A DNA stretch of 64,000 bases from Natronoglycomyces albus (GTDB lineage Bacteria > Actinomycetota > Actinomycetes > Mycobacteriales > Micromonosporaceae). This document shows positions 1 to 10,034 of the stretch, one piece after another. Each line of letters starts with the position of its first letter. Position 1 is the stretch's first letter. The position numbers and the translations under genes were made by a program. A model generated the notes under the pieces. The model was not told the DNA's origin. It saw only the letters and a program-made list of their open reading frames with translations, and did no database searches. The stretch is from NCBI RefSeq assembly GCF_016925535.1, contig NZ_CP070496.1, forward strand, positions 2,666,001 to 2,730,000, in the 5' to 3' direction.

Positions 1-1321
1 TGACAGCGGCCCGCAACGGCGCCAGGTCCACACCGATGAGGGCGGCGACCCGTCGCGCATAGCCTTGCAAGAGCGCCCGGTCCTTGATGGCGGCCAGCAT
101 CGGGGCCACGGCGCGAGTGGCGGCGACTTGACCCTCGACGGTATCGAGATCGTGCTTGGCGATTTCGGAACGCATCGCGAAGTCGATCAGCGGCTCCCGC
201 CCGGCGACCAGGTCCCGTACTGCCGCGTCTCCGCGCTGTTGACGCAGGTCGCATGGGTCCATGTTGTCGGGGGTGATGGCCACGTAGGTCTGGGAGGCGA
301 ATTTCTGTTCGTCGCCGAAGGCTTTGCGCGCGGCTCGTTGTCCGGCCTCGTCTCCATCGAATGTGAAGATGATTTCACCGGAAAAGGCGTCGGAGTCGAA
401 CAAGAAGCGTCGGAGCACCGAAATATGGTCGGAGCCGAAAGCGGTTCCACAGGTCGCGACCGCCACTGGTACGCCTGCCAGGTGGCAGGCCATCACGTCG
501 GTGTAACCCTCCACAATGACCACTCGCCCTTGCTTGGCGATTTCACGCCGGGCCAAGTCGATGCCGTAGAGCACCTGAGATTTCTTGTATAGGGGGGTCT
601 CAGGCGTATTGAGGTACTTGGGGCCTTGATCATCCTCGAACAGCTTGCGCGCCCCGAAGCCAATCACCGAACCAGAGGTGTCCCGAATTGGCCACATGAG
701 ACGGCGCCGAAAACGGTCGATCAGGGAACCGGACCGGGAGGGTTTCGACAACCCGGCCACGGTCAGCTCCTCCGCCGAGAAACCCTTGCGGTGCAGGTGA
801 TTGGTCAGCGCGTCCCAAGAGTCGGGGGCGTAACCACAGCCAAACGTCGCCGCCGCGTCTTTGTCAAAAGCCCGCTCAAGCAAGAACGCGCGAGCCACCT
901 GCCCCTCTGGGCTGTGCAACGCCTCGGCGTAGAACTCCGAAGCGGCGGTATGCGCTTCCACCAGCCGTTGTCGTTGGCCGGGTTTGGTACGTCCGACTGA
1001 GCTTCGACCTGCGGAGTCCTCATAGGTGAGCTGAATTCCCGCCCGCGCGCCCAGCCTTTCGACAGCTTCGACAAACGTGAGCCCATCGGCTTCCATGACA
1101 AAGGCGAAGACGTCTCCACCTACCCCACAACCAAAGCAGTGGTACATCCCGCGCGAGGGAGTGACGTTAAAGCTAGGGGAACGTTCCTCATGAAAGGGAC
1201 ACAGGCCCTTCAGATTGCCGCCGCCAGCGTTACGCAAGGTCACGCGCTCACCGATGACTTCGGCGATATCGACACGGGCGCGCACCAATTGAATGTCGGC
1301 GTCCCGAATGCGACCTGCCAT
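1..1321 (-). CDS. dnaG: DNA primase DnaG (3' end outside window)
   Basis: Makes RNA primers for chromosome replication. The frame reads leftward without a stop to base 1, so the C-terminal helicase-interaction part is missing here. Residues 41-65 form the CHC2 zinc finger (C41, H44, C62, C65). The TOPRIM core follows, with VIVEGYTDVMA and the metal-binding FDGDEAG. Start is the ATG at 1321, preceded by a strong GGAGGTG Shine-Dalgarno. The gene is divergent from the membrane protein at 1748. Family identity is certain from motif order; only the truncation limits the call. Confidence 0.97.
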   Translation of the reverse strand, partial: MAGRIRDADIQLVRARVDIAEVIGERVTLRNAGGGNLKGLCPFHEERSPSFNVTPSRGMYHCFGCGVGGDVFAFVMEADGLTFVEAVERLGARAGIQLTYEDSAGRSSVGRTKPGQRQRLVEAHTAASEFYAEALHSPEGQVARAFLLERAFDKDAAATFGCGYAPDSWDALTNHLHRKGFSAEELTVAGLSKPSRSGSLIDRFRRRLMWPIRDTSGSVIGFGARKLFEDDQGPKYLNTPETPLYKKSQVLYGIDLARREIAKQGRVVIVEGYTDVMACHLAGVPVAVATCGTAFGSDHISVLRRFLFDSDAFSGEIIFTFDGDEAGQRAARKAFGDEQKFASQTYVAITPDNMDPCDLRQQRGDAAVRDLVAGREPLIDFAMRSEIAKHDLDTVEGQVAATRAVAPMLAAIKDRALLQGYARRVAALIGVDLAPLRAAV

Positions 1322-1747
1322 GTCACCTCCGCCAATTCATAGTTGCTCGATCCCCTTGTGCGCCGCTGCGTCTTCGTCGCCTCGCAGTGGTTGTGCGCCA
1401 TGTTTTCTCAACACCGAGTCGTTGTGACCCAGTGTCGGTTTGCGGTGGTTTCCCACAGCCATGCCACCCTGTGAGATGCGACATCGTTTCTGCCCCATTG
1501 TTTCCGGTCTTAGCGACCCACAACGGCCCCGACCACAATCCGAACAACGGTGGTCACCATTGTCACCGAGTCGCCACCAGAAGTATTCACACCTCACGTG
1601 ACCTCGCAATTGACGATGCCGCAAGGTCTTTCGCACCGCTGCCGCAGCAGGTGGAGGCCACCAGATCAGCCTATAGCATTAGCCTCGGCCACTATGTACG
1701 CAACGGTGGTCGCCTGAGGGACCGAGCATCCGCTAAAGTCGAATATC
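1322..1747. other. Gene-free divergent intergenic region
   Basis: Stretch of 426 bases between dnaG and the rightward membrane-protein gene. I see no convincing coding frame or structured RNA. It must hold both promoters: a TAAAGT hexamer lies 8 bases before the ATG at 1748 and could be the -10 box of that gene. Confidence 0.5.
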
Positions 1748-4234
1748 ATGCCGGACCAATCGCCCGAGCAACCGCAGCAACCGCCGACCTGGCCCCCCAG
1801 TGAGTCCACGGCGGAACCGACGCGACCCCCGAAGGTCACTGCCAAAGGCGTCAGCCACATGCAGTGGGAACCTTCGGAGGACGACGGATCCAACGAGCTG
1901 CCGCACCCGCATCACAGACCGCAATCGCCGCAGCCCCCTGCCGCGCCTGCGGCCTCTGGCGCCCATGACCCACACGATCCATGGGGCGCGCCTCCCGCCA
2001 CACCAGCTGGCCAGTCACCTCCGCCAGCACTGGAGACGCGGCAACCGCCTTCGCAACCGCGCGGATACTTCGACGACGGCCCCGCCCCGCACCACGACCC
2101 GATGGCTGGCCAGGGCCACGTCGTCGGGCAGCACGACGCCTGGTCTGCGCAGCCAGAGGGGCCATCCGGCGCACACCAGCCTTACGGAAACGCCACTCAG
2201 GAAGCTTTCGACCAGCTCTCCGGCCCCGCACACCCTCCCAGCAGCCAGCCGCTGGACTCCACCCAGGAATGGCACCCGGGTCCACCTTCGGGCGAGCATC
2301 CACGCCTTCCCCACCAAAGCGGCCCACACGACCACGGCCACGAAGCACACGCCAGCGGGCAACGCGCAGGCGCGGCATTTGCCGATCAACTACGCGAGCA
2401 ACCAAGCGAGCCCCAGAGCGCGCCCGCTCAAGAGGCGCCTAGCGTGCCCGCGCAGTCCACCCCAGCAGACCACGGCGAAGCTCCGGCGACGATCCAAGTC
2501 GAGCCGGAGAAAAAACCCGCCCATCCGCCCACCCATGGGCGGCGGGTGCGCTACACGATCTACGGAGTCGGCGGGCTGATCACCGTGGCGCTCATCATCG
2601 CGATCGTGTGGATGCTAGGCGCGCCACCACCGGGCTCTTCCTCCAGCGGCGAGGAGCCCGAAACGGCTCCCGAAACCGACACCACGGCCCTAGTCGACAG
2701 CGAGGGACAGATCAATTGGGACCTCTACGAGAGCCTTTCGGCCTCGGCTGGTTCAGCCGAGTGGATGGAATGGCGGCATGGGGAGCCACCTGCGGGAACC
2801 GCCGCTGAGGACGAGCAGGCCCAGGTGTTCGAGCCCGAAACCTCAACCGTCGATGCCAACGGGCTGGAACGCCTCTACCAGTACGGTGAGGCCGCCGACG
2901 TGACAAACTGGCGCAACGTGCAAGGCCAATTGGCCTTCGTCACCGACAACGACGCCCTGTCTGGAATCGACCATATTACGAGCGTTGAGGTGGCATCCGA
3001 CCTAGTGGGTTTTACCCCGCGTCCGGGAGGGCGCTGGTCAGACGAGGGCTCGCCTGAACTAGAGCTGGAACAGGGATCGACCGCAGACTGCCTCGCTGAG
3101 GTCGAACGTGACCTGGGCAAGCCGGTTGATATGGCGCGCGCCACCGGCATGGAGATGAACGCCCACGCGGTGACGGTCTTCTCCACCGGAATACTCGCCA
3201 CAACAGGCATCAGCGGCGCGCAGGGTGGCACCTGCCTAGCCCTGCCCGAGGGATATGTGCCCACCGCCGTCGCCCTCACCTCGAACAATGAGTTTTCCTT
3301 GGTGACGGCCTGGAATGCCACCGAACGACACGCCATCTTGGCTGTGATCGCGATGGGCGACCAGGCCGGTTCCTACCAGTCTTCGTGGCCCGAGCCCTAC
3401 CCGGGACTGCCCAATCCTGGCCACTTCGGTTCCGCCCAGCTGCTGGGCGTCGTTGAGCTGCCTGTCTCTGCGCCAACCTCGCTATCGGCCTATTCCAACG
3501 CCTCGGCATCCGTGTGGACCAACCGCGCCGGCCAGGTCGGCGGCCCAACCGCCGAGCAAGTCGACACCATCGCCTCGGCTGGTTATGCCCTCGTTGGCTC
3601 GTTGGAGGAAAAGCGGACAGTCGTGGTCGACCTGGCACCGCTATTGGCCTATGTCTCGGACAGCTATTTTTCCGGCACTGGCGACATTGACCCCTTCGAG
3701 GCCGATCAGGCTCCCCAGATTGCCTCGGAACTGGAGTTCTCCGGCCTGGTCACGGACGTGAACGCACGGGAAGGCGAGGCGGCAGTGTCCACTCGCGACG
3801 GCACCGTACACCTGGTGGACACGACGGACCTGCGCTCCCTGGCCACATTGGGCTCAGTTGAGGTCGGCGCTAACCCGACCTGCCTAGAGTGGGGCGCGCA
3901 CAGTGAGGCACTGCTGGTCACCTCGCGCGCGGACGCGACCATCCAGTGGGTGGGCGACGGCGAGATCACCCGCCAGCTGCGCGATGAGCGACTACATGAC
4001 CCGATCTGCGCCTCAGAGAACGCACGCACCGACGTGCTGGACTATGCCGGCAGTGCCCCCTCGGTGCTTGTGGCCGACTTCGAAGGTCAAGCACTACACT
4101 CCTACCGGTTCGCGACCGCACGATTCGCCAGTGGCGCGGAAATCCAGCTGGAGGGCGACTTCGAATACGGTGGGGCCTACTCCCCCGACGGGAAACCCTT
4201 TGCCGTTTCGGTCGCCCTCGACCTAGACGACTGA
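1748..4234 (+). CDS. Proline-rich single-pass membrane protein with large extracytoplasmic domain
   Basis: 828 residues, function unknown. Residues 1 to about 260 are low-complexity, rich in Pro, His, Gln and Ser, and predicted cytoplasmic. One transmembrane helix lies near residues 271-290 (VGGLITVALIIAIVW), preceded by a basic GRRVR stretch that fixes the N-terminus inside. The remaining ~530 residues are extracytoplasmic; a run such as TRDGTVHLVDTTDLRSLATL looks like beta-propeller blades (WD40/YVTN-like), but I cannot assign a family. No Shine-Dalgarno is visible before the ATG; TAAAGT eight bases upstream suggests a nearly leaderless transcript. It precedes dusB by 63 bases. Confidence 0.75.
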   Translation: MPDQSPEQPQQPPTWPPSESTAEPTRPPKVTAKGVSHMQWEPSEDDGSNELPHPHHRPQSPQPPAAPAASGAHDPHDPWGAPPATPAGQSPPPALETRQPPSQPRGYFDDGPAPHHDPMAGQGHVVGQHDAWSAQPEGPSGAHQPYGNATQEAFDQLSGPAHPPSSQPLDSTQEWHPGPPSGEHPRLPHQSGPHDHGHEAHASGQRAGAAFADQLREQPSEPQSAPAQEAPSVPAQSTPADHGEAPATIQVEPEKKPAHPPTHGRRVRYTIYGVGGLITVALIIAIVWMLGAPPPGSSSSGEEPETAPETDTTALVDSEGQINWDLYESLSASAGSAEWMEWRHGEPPAGTAAEDEQAQVFEPETSTVDANGLERLYQYGEAADVTNWRNVQGQLAFVTDNDALSGIDHITSVEVASDLVGFTPRPGGRWSDEGSPELELEQGSTADCLAEVERDLGKPVDMARATGMEMNAHAVTVFSTGILATTGISGAQGGTCLALPEGYVPTAVALTSNNEFSLVTAWNATERHAILAVIAMGDQAGSYQSSWPEPYPGLPNPGHFGSAQLLGVVELPVSAPTSLSAYSNASASVWTNRAGQVGGPTAEQVDTIASAGYALVGSLEEKRTVVVDLAPLLAYVSDSYFSGTGDIDPFEADQAPQIASELEFSGLVTDVNAREGEAAVSTRDGTVHLVDTTDLRSLATLGSVEVGANPTCLEWGAHSEALLVTSRADATIQWVGDGEITRQLRDERLHDPICASENARTDVLDYAGSAPSVLVADFEGQALHSYRFATARFASGAEIQLEGDFEYGGAYSPDGKPFAVSVALDLDD

Positions 4235-4297
4235 AGCCGCGCCCACATCAGGTTCACTCCCTGGTCGCCACCGTGACTGGCATGTCATCCTCATAGT

Positions 4298-5560
4298 GTG
4301 ACTGTGACCGAATCTTCCTTGGTGGGGCCGGAGCTCTACGGCACTGAGGCCGCCCGTAGTGCCCAAGGCTTCGCGTTGCCCCAGATCCCGGTGATACTCG
4401 CGCCAATGGCGGGCATCACCAACATCGCCTTTCGCAAACTGTGCCGCGAACACGGCGCAGGGCTGTACGTCTGCGAGATGATCACCACGGCGGCACTGCT
4501 GGAGCGCAACCCGAAGACGATGCGCATGGTCGCGTTCGACTCCAGCGAGAAGCCCCGCAGCCTCCAGCTATATGGGGTCGACCCGATCAATATGCGCCGG
4601 GCCGTGCAAATGGTGGTCGATGAGAACCTAGCCGACCACATCGACTTGAACTTCGGCTGTTCGGTCCCGAAGGTCACACGCAAAGGAGGCGGATCGGCCA
4701 TTCCGTGGAAGCGCGGCCTGTTTCGCCAGATCGTCTCCGAGGCAGTCAAGGCCGCCGCGCCAGCGGGGGTGCCCGTCACAGTGAAGATGCGCAAAGGCAT
4801 CGACGAGGACCACCTCACCTATCTCGAAGCCGGACGCATTGCCCAAGACTGTGGTGTTGCTTGGGTCGCACTACACGCGCGTACCGGGGCCGACCGCTAT
4901 TCGGGCGTCGCCGACTGGGAGGCGATCGCCCGGCTCAAGGAAAGCCTCGACGTCCCCGTCCTGGGCAACGGCGACATATGGGAGGCCAACGACGCCATCC
5001 GGATGGTCGAACAGACCGGCTGTGACGGGGTCGTGGTGGGACGCGGATGTCTAGGGCGACCCTGGCTCTTCGGAGACCTCGAAAGGGCATTCGCCCGTCG
5101 TAACGCGGGCTCCACCGAACCCACCGAACCGCTTCTGCCCTCGCTAGGCGAAGTCGCGGCCGTCATGGCCCGCCACGCGCGTCTACTGGTGGAGTGGATC
5201 GACTCGGGCGCCAATCCCGAGGCCACCCCCGGTAAAGTGTCGCGTCCGGAATATCGACGCAACATCAGCGCCGAGGAACACGGCTGCAAAGACTTCCGTA
5301 AGCACGTGTCGTGGTACTTGAAAGGATTCCCCGTCGGAGGGGACCTGCGCCGGTCACTGGCGATGGTCTCCAGCCTCAGCGAACTCGACGATCTGCTCGG
5401 ACAGCTCGACTCTGAGACACCTTTTCCACGGCAAACCCTCGGTTTGCCGCGCGGACGCACGAACACTCCCGGCAAAGTAATCCTGCCCGAAGGCTGGCTG
5501 GACGACCGCGACGACGTGACCGTGCCCGATGGCGCCGAGTTGGATACTTCCGGCGGCTAG
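4298..5560 (+). CDS. dusB: tRNA-dihydrouridine synthase, DusB type
   Basis: Flavoenzyme that reduces uridine to dihydrouridine in the tRNA D-loop. Seen: the FMN-barrel start ILAPMAGITNIAFR (residues 33-46), the catalytic motif NFGCSVPKVTRKGGG with C121 as the proton-donating cysteine, VTVKMRKG, ALHARTG and GNGDIW, and a C-terminal helical tRNA-binding domain. Length 420 is slightly long because of a divergent tail. Two GTG starts are possible, 4298 and 4304; a CATAGT hexamer at 4292-4297 ends six bases before 4304, which favours a leaderless start there. The stop codon overlaps that of the convergent gene at 5557. Confidence 0.95.
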   Translation: MTVTESSLVGPELYGTEAARSAQGFALPQIPVILAPMAGITNIAFRKLCREHGAGLYVCEMITTAALLERNPKTMRMVAFDSSEKPRSLQLYGVDPINMRRAVQMVVDENLADHIDLNFGCSVPKVTRKGGGSAIPWKRGLFRQIVSEAVKAAAPAGVPVTVKMRKGIDEDHLTYLEAGRIAQDCGVAWVALHARTGADRYSGVADWEAIARLKESLDVPVLGNGDIWEANDAIRMVEQTGCDGVVVGRGCLGRPWLFGDLERAFARRNAGSTEPTEPLLPSLGEVAAVMARHARLLVEWIDSGANPEATPGKVSRPEYRRNISAEEHGCKDFRKHVSWYLKGFPVGGDLRRSLAMVSSLSELDDLLGQLDSETPFPRQTLGLPRGRTNTPGKVILPEGWLDDRDDVTVPDGAELDTSGG

Positions 5561-6387
5561 GTGCCCACCGGAATTTCGGCCAATTCGATCATGTTCACTG
5601 ACGTCATCGTCGGCTCGTATTTGACTAGCGAGAGCGACTCGATGATCTGTACGCCGTATGAGGTTTCACGTCGGCGGGCTACATAGTCGGCCAGTTCAGC
5701 GTTCACGGCGTGTGGAGCCTGGAAAACTACCAAAGCGGCGTGCGCCATGTCGCGAATCCGGGCCTCGTCGATCCCTCGCACCCCGAGCGAGCCCGTGGAC
5801 TGCTGGTCGATATGGAGGCGTTCGCGCAGCTCCATCAGAGACCGGCTCGGGTAGCCACACGCGAAAACGCCATTGAGGCTACCGCCCAGACCCCGATAGT
5901 CGATCGCGAGCGGCCCCAGGTCGGCCACGAGGTCCACTAGCTGGCGGCACACTTGGTCGACATAGTGACGCACCTGCACCTCGGGGACGAAATCTTGGAA
6001 TCCTTCCAAGCTGCGAACGGTGGTGTGCAGTTGGTTAGGGCTAAACATCAGATGCGCGGAGCTCAAGGCCGCGTTGATGCCCATCAGCTCATCGGTCAGA
6101 TTGGCTAGGACGTCACCTCCCACCCGTGCCACAACGCTGATGCCCCACCGATGGTCGCCGTGTTGGGGCACCGGAACGGTGTTATAGGTGCCCTTTCGCA
6201 GTGCCTGATCACAGTCAGCCCACAGGCTGTCGTACAAGTCCTCCAGGTGAGCTTTGAGATGGTTGTCGAGATACGCGCCCAAGGGGGAGCCACTGTTGGA
6301 CTCGCTCGCGGGCACAGCCGGTGCCTGCGAGTCACCATTTCCACGCAAGGAGGATAGAGGAACGTGGCCAGGAGCGTCATTGGTCAT
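5557..6387 (-). CDS. Putative 2H phosphoesterase-like protein
   Basis: About 276 residues from the ATG at 6387. The motif LHTTVRSLEGF matches the first HxT element of the 2H phosphoesterase/RNA-ligase-like fold (LigT, CPDase relatives), preceded by a beta strand RWGISVVARV. A second candidate, AHAALVVF, has alanine in place of the usual Thr/Ser, so activity is uncertain. An in-frame ATG at 6513 gives a longer form; I prefer 6387 because GACAAT ends six bases before it, the leaderless spacing seen elsewhere in this window. Family membership is an inference. Confidence 0.5.
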   Translation of the reverse strand: MTNDAPGHVPLSSLRGNGDSQAPAVPASESNSGSPLGAYLDNHLKAHLEDLYDSLWADCDQALRKGTYNTVPVPQHGDHRWGISVVARVGGDVLANLTDELMGINAALSSAHLMFSPNQLHTTVRSLEGFQDFVPEVQVRHYVDQVCRQLVDLVADLGPLAIDYRGLGGSLNGVFACGYPSRSLMELRERLHIDQQSTGSLGVRGIDEARIRDMAHAALVVFQAPHAVNAELADYVARRRETSYGVQIIESLSLVKYEPTMTSVNMIELAEIPVGT

Positions 6388-6542
6388 GAGCCCATTGTCC
6401 CATGCAGGCGTACAACGACTATGGCCCCAATGACTCATCGTCGCCAGTGAACCAGTTTGCTCCCTTAGCTTGCCGGGTTCTCCAATGACCGTGGCTGGCG
6501 CCCCGAGGTTCACGAATGGATTCCCCCGGGGCAGCAGTTCGC

Positions 6543-8078
6543 CTAGCGGCCGAAGGGCCCCGGGACCTCAGGTCGGTCGGTGGAACTGAGGTGGCCGTTC
6601 GCATCCGCGTCGGCGTAGTCCCGCCGCTGGCAGCTCAGGCCATCCTTAGGAACCACCAGCTCCAGAAAGTAGGCGTCAATCGCCTCGTCGATGCAGGAAT
6701 AGCCGTGGCCATAGATCGTATGGCCGAAGCCCTCATAGGTCACCAGGGCCGCGCCCGACTGTTCGGCGGCGGATTGGGTCCACTCGTAGACGGTCGCATA
6801 GTCGTGCACCGTCCCGATCATGACGATGTCGAGCTCAGGGTCAATATCCAATGGTTCCTGTGGATTCGTCGCCTCGCCGTCGTAACCCAGGCAGTTGAGC
6901 GCGTGGGTGTTGTAGGGCGTCCACTGCATATTCGGGAATTCCTCGGCTAGCTGGTCGGCATAACCGGACCATTGGTCGAAGTCAGTGACCGGGTAGTCCC
7001 AGTCCAGGCACCAGATCGCCTGGAGCGGGTAGTTGACTATCTCTTGGGCCTGCAGGAGCGCGGCGGCCGGGCTATGTCCTGCACGCAAGTCGGCCAGCAG
7101 CTGGCCTAGCTCCTCCCACCCTCCGGGGTTGTTCGCATAGTTAAAGGTGATGCCGTTGAGCTCTTCGAAGCTCAACGGGCCCCGGACCGGGTCGACCAAG
7201 TCGCCCTCCCGAGCCGCATCACGTAGCTGGCCATACAGTGACTCAATGTCATCGCCGTGGATAGCGCAAGTGGGCTCGGTGTCGCACCAGGCTACGAAGG
7301 CGTTGAAGTTGCGCTCGGCGGCCCGAGTTTCGGTCTCCAAGAATTCCCAGGTCGTACTAAGACTGTGGTCCATGTTCCCGTCGAGCACTAGGGTGCGGAC
7401 ATGGTCGGGATACACCTGCGCGTATTGCTGCCCCATCAGGGAGCCATAGGAATAGCCCAGAAAGTTAAGCTGTTTGTCGCCCAGGGAGGCCCGGATCGCG
7501 TCGAGGTCTTCGACCGTCGCCAGGTTGTCGACATGGTCGAATAGCTCACCGGTAAGCGCGCGGCAGGTTCCCACCAGCTGCTCTTGGCCGGTCAGAAGGT
7601 GTTGGAAGTCCTCTTCGTTGGAGGGCCAGCGGTATTCCAGGACCCGGTCGATGTCCTCACGATCGCAGTTGATGGTCGCGCTGTCTGCGATGCCGCGCGG
7701 ATCGAATCCGACCACGTCGAATTTCTCAAGGACCGCCTCGCTCACCCAATGATGGCCTTTGACCGCACCGACTCCCGAACCACCCGGTCCACCCGGGTTC
7801 ATGACGATTGTTCCAACTCTGGCCTCGGGGTTGGTCGCCTGACGGCGAGCCAAGGCGATCTCAATGGTGTCCCCACCAGGGTCAGCCCAGTTCAGCGGTA
7901 CGTGGATCGAACCACAATCGACGCGGGGAGCATCTTCGCATTCCTGCCATTGGATTGTGGAGGGTTGATATTGGTCGACGGAGTCGGCTGGGTCAGCGTG
8001 TGCCGTCTTCATCAGGAGCGCCGAGGCTCCCACCAACGCGGCCGCCGACACGGCCAAGAGAGGGGATGTTCGTTTCAC
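6543..8078 (-). CDS. Secreted alpha/beta hydrolase, tripeptidyl aminopeptidase-like (S33)
   Basis: 511 residues. An N-terminal Sec signal peptide (KRTSPLLAV... ending ALLMKTAHA, cleavage near residue 28) exports the protein. The oxyanion region MNPGGPGGSG, the nucleophile elbow GYSYGS (Ser near residue 211) and the late histidine in EGFGHTIYGHG match the SlpD/SlpE/TAP family, which removes N-terminal tripeptides outside the cell in Streptomyces. The C-terminal TAP-like domain is present. GTG start with AAGGA upstream. It lies just upstream of the 2H-like gene on the same strand, 155 bases apart. Substrate is not readable from sequence. Confidence 0.88.
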   Translation of the reverse strand: MKRTSPLLAVSAAALVGASALLMKTAHADPADSVDQYQPSTIQWQECEDAPRVDCGSIHVPLNWADPGGDTIEIALARRQATNPEARVGTIVMNPGGPGGSGVGAVKGHHWVSEAVLEKFDVVGFDPRGIADSATINCDREDIDRVLEYRWPSNEEDFQHLLTGQEQLVGTCRALTGELFDHVDNLATVEDLDAIRASLGDKQLNFLGYSYGSLMGQQYAQVYPDHVRTLVLDGNMDHSLSTTWEFLETETRAAERNFNAFVAWCDTEPTCAIHGDDIESLYGQLRDAAREGDLVDPVRGPLSFEELNGITFNYANNPGGWEELGQLLADLRAGHSPAAALLQAQEIVNYPLQAIWCLDWDYPVTDFDQWSGYADQLAEEFPNMQWTPYNTHALNCLGYDGEATNPQEPLDIDPELDIVMIGTVHDYATVYEWTQSAAEQSGAALVTYEGFGHTIYGHGYSCIDEAIDAYFLELVVPKDGLSCQRRDYADADANGHLSSTDRPEVPGPFGR

Positions 8079-8635
8079 TATTCGTCTCTCATCCTTGAGG
8101 GGTCATGGATGTGACTGGGGAAGGTCGCAGCCAATTCTATTGATCCCAGGCGCCCGCGCGCAGGAGACAATTCCCTGAACAGAGTGTCCACATAGTGCAC
8201 GAATAGCTACCGGTCGTTATCTTCCCTTGTGAAGAAGGCCCTTGCCCGCCCATGTCGTCAGAGAAACCGGCGAGGTCCACTGAAAAATGCGCATTGACGA
8301 CGAAGTGGATGGTGACCGAATCACCGCTAGGCCACGTGTTAGCGCATCTTGAAGTAGTGATGACCAGTGGCTTCTACGGCCGCGAATGAATAGCGCAGGC
8401 GCGATATCGCCTTCCCCTGCCCTTCGCGCAGACTCACAGTGGCAGCAACTGAGCAAAGGTCGCGATCGGCGCCGAGACCCGGACAATTTCGCATGCGCGC
8501 GGTAACGTCACAGCCAGACCAAAGAGAAGGGACCGAAGACGCACCACAGTCGTTAACGACAAGGGAGCACAGTATGAGCCGAAACCCCACCGCGCCAAGT
8601 TCCAATACCCGCTTGGGTCAGGGGTGAACAGCACC
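8079..8635. other. Intergenic region, no recognisable gene
   Basis: 557 bases between the divergent S33 peptidase and DUF2254 genes. Several short frames exist on both strands but none has a family match, a good ribosome site or a sensible composition. It holds the two divergent promoters. Confidence 0.45.
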
Positions 8636-9952
8636 ATGCCTTCATTGAGATCCTCACAGCACAGTTCTACTGCTGCGGCTCCGCGCAAGGACCGGTCTCT
8701 CTTTGGGCTCATGGCATACGCGGGCGTGGCTGGTACCGCCGTGGGAGTGGCGATTCTGGCCGCGGACGCGCTCATAGCAAACTTCCTCACCGTTGAAGTG
8801 AGCAATGTCGAGTCTGCACGCACCCTTATCGGTTCCATCCTCGGAGGAATCATCACCGTAGCGGTGTTCAGCCTGTGGATGCGGACCGTGGTCGTCGGCC
8901 TGGTGTCCGACCAGTTCTCCCCGCGCACCATGGCGGCCTTCCTCAGCGACCGATTTCAACACCGTCTGCTGTCGGTGATGGCCGGTGCGATCGTGATCGA
9001 AGCCGTTTTGCTGCTGGGGCTGTCCGAAAACCCCGAAGACCCCGCTCCCCCACTGGCGACGCTAGCGGCCATCGCTGTCGCGCTGCTGGCAGTCGGGGGC
9101 GTTCTGTTGGCGATTCGCCGGGCCATCAAGGCTTTGACGTTGCCCGAGGTCGTGCGAGAGCTAACTGAGAAGGTCATCGAAGTGCTCGACTCGCAAGAGC
9201 GTAGCGATACCCAGGTGGAATGGCAGCCACCGCACGAGCACGGGCAAACCGTCTACGCGGCTTCCACCGGCTGGGTTCGACGGGTCGACACAGACGCATT
9301 GATGGAGGCGATGCCGCCGGGCTGTGTGGTTCATCTGCATACCAGGACCGGGGACTTCGTGACCCATCGCCGGGCCATCGCGACGGTATCGCTAGGACGT
9401 GAGAGCGACCGCTGTGAGCTGGAGGCCATCGCCAATGCGATCCATATCGGACGCACTCGCGACGCGTCGATCGATTTGGCGCTGGCGCTGGGGCAGCTGG
9501 TGGACGTGTCGAGCCATGCTCTCAATGGCGGCAAGGACTCCGCGACGGCTCACGAGGCGCTGGTACACGTCGGGGCGGCGCTGGAGGAAATCACCGCCGC
9601 CCGCCTGCGTCCGGTCCATCGGGCCGACGATGAGGGACGCCGACTGTTCGACGACAAGGCTTGGCTCGCCCACGATCATGTGCGATTGTTCGCCCGCCGC
9701 ATGCGCGGCGCGGCCGCCATCGAGCCACTCGCGGCCCGCAACATGTTGCAGTTGTTCTGGCACTTGCGCAAGACCGCCCAAGAGGTCGCAGATGCCCAGG
9801 TGATCGCGGAGGTCGATCACCAGGTGCGGGTCCTACTCAATCTTGCCGAGCATCACGGCATGGCTGAGCACGAACTAGAACAACTACGCGAGACCGTCGA
9901 GGAGAGCTTCACCGATCAGGCCGCCCAGGCACCTCCGCCCACGCGGGAATGA
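8636..9952 (+). CDS. DUF2254 family membrane protein
   Basis: About 438 residues. Hydrophobic segments near residues 27-50, 65-90, 115-135 and 140-160 give the four-helix N-terminal membrane domain of DUF2254, followed by a cytoplasmic domain with PHEHGQTVYAASTGWVRRVD and the conserved stretch RDASIDLALALGQLVDVSSHALN. Function of the family is unknown. The ATG at 8636 is chosen over the GTG at 8624 because GGGGTG sits nine bases before it. The protein runs about 60 bases beyond the last conserved block and is convergent with the ECF sigma gene. Confidence 0.85.
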   Translation: MPSLRSSQHSSTAAAPRKDRSLFGLMAYAGVAGTAVGVAILAADALIANFLTVEVSNVESARTLIGSILGGIITVAVFSLWMRTVVVGLVSDQFSPRTMAAFLSDRFQHRLLSVMAGAIVIEAVLLLGLSENPEDPAPPLATLAAIAVALLAVGGVLLAIRRAIKALTLPEVVRELTEKVIEVLDSQERSDTQVEWQPPHEHGQTVYAASTGWVRRVDTDALMEAMPPGCVVHLHTRTGDFVTHRRAIATVSLGRESDRCELEAIANAIHIGRTRDASIDLALALGQLVDVSSHALNGGKDSATAHEALVHVGAALEEITAARLRPVHRADDEGRRLFDDKAWLAHDHVRLFARRMRGAAAIEPLAARNMLQLFWHLRKTAQEVADAQVIAEVDHQVRVLLNLAEHHGMAEHELEQLRETVEESFTDQAAQAPPPTRE

Positions 9953-10034
9953 TGTCCTGGCCACTGCGCGGACATGAGAAGCGTGGCCGGGCCACACGGT
10001 GGATATCGAGAGCCTATATGCGCATACGGCCGAC

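Noticed and set aside
65-1119. Several open frames of 60-175 codons on both strands
   Set aside because: All lie within or opposite dnaG and show no family pattern; the dnaG frame itself is unmistakable.
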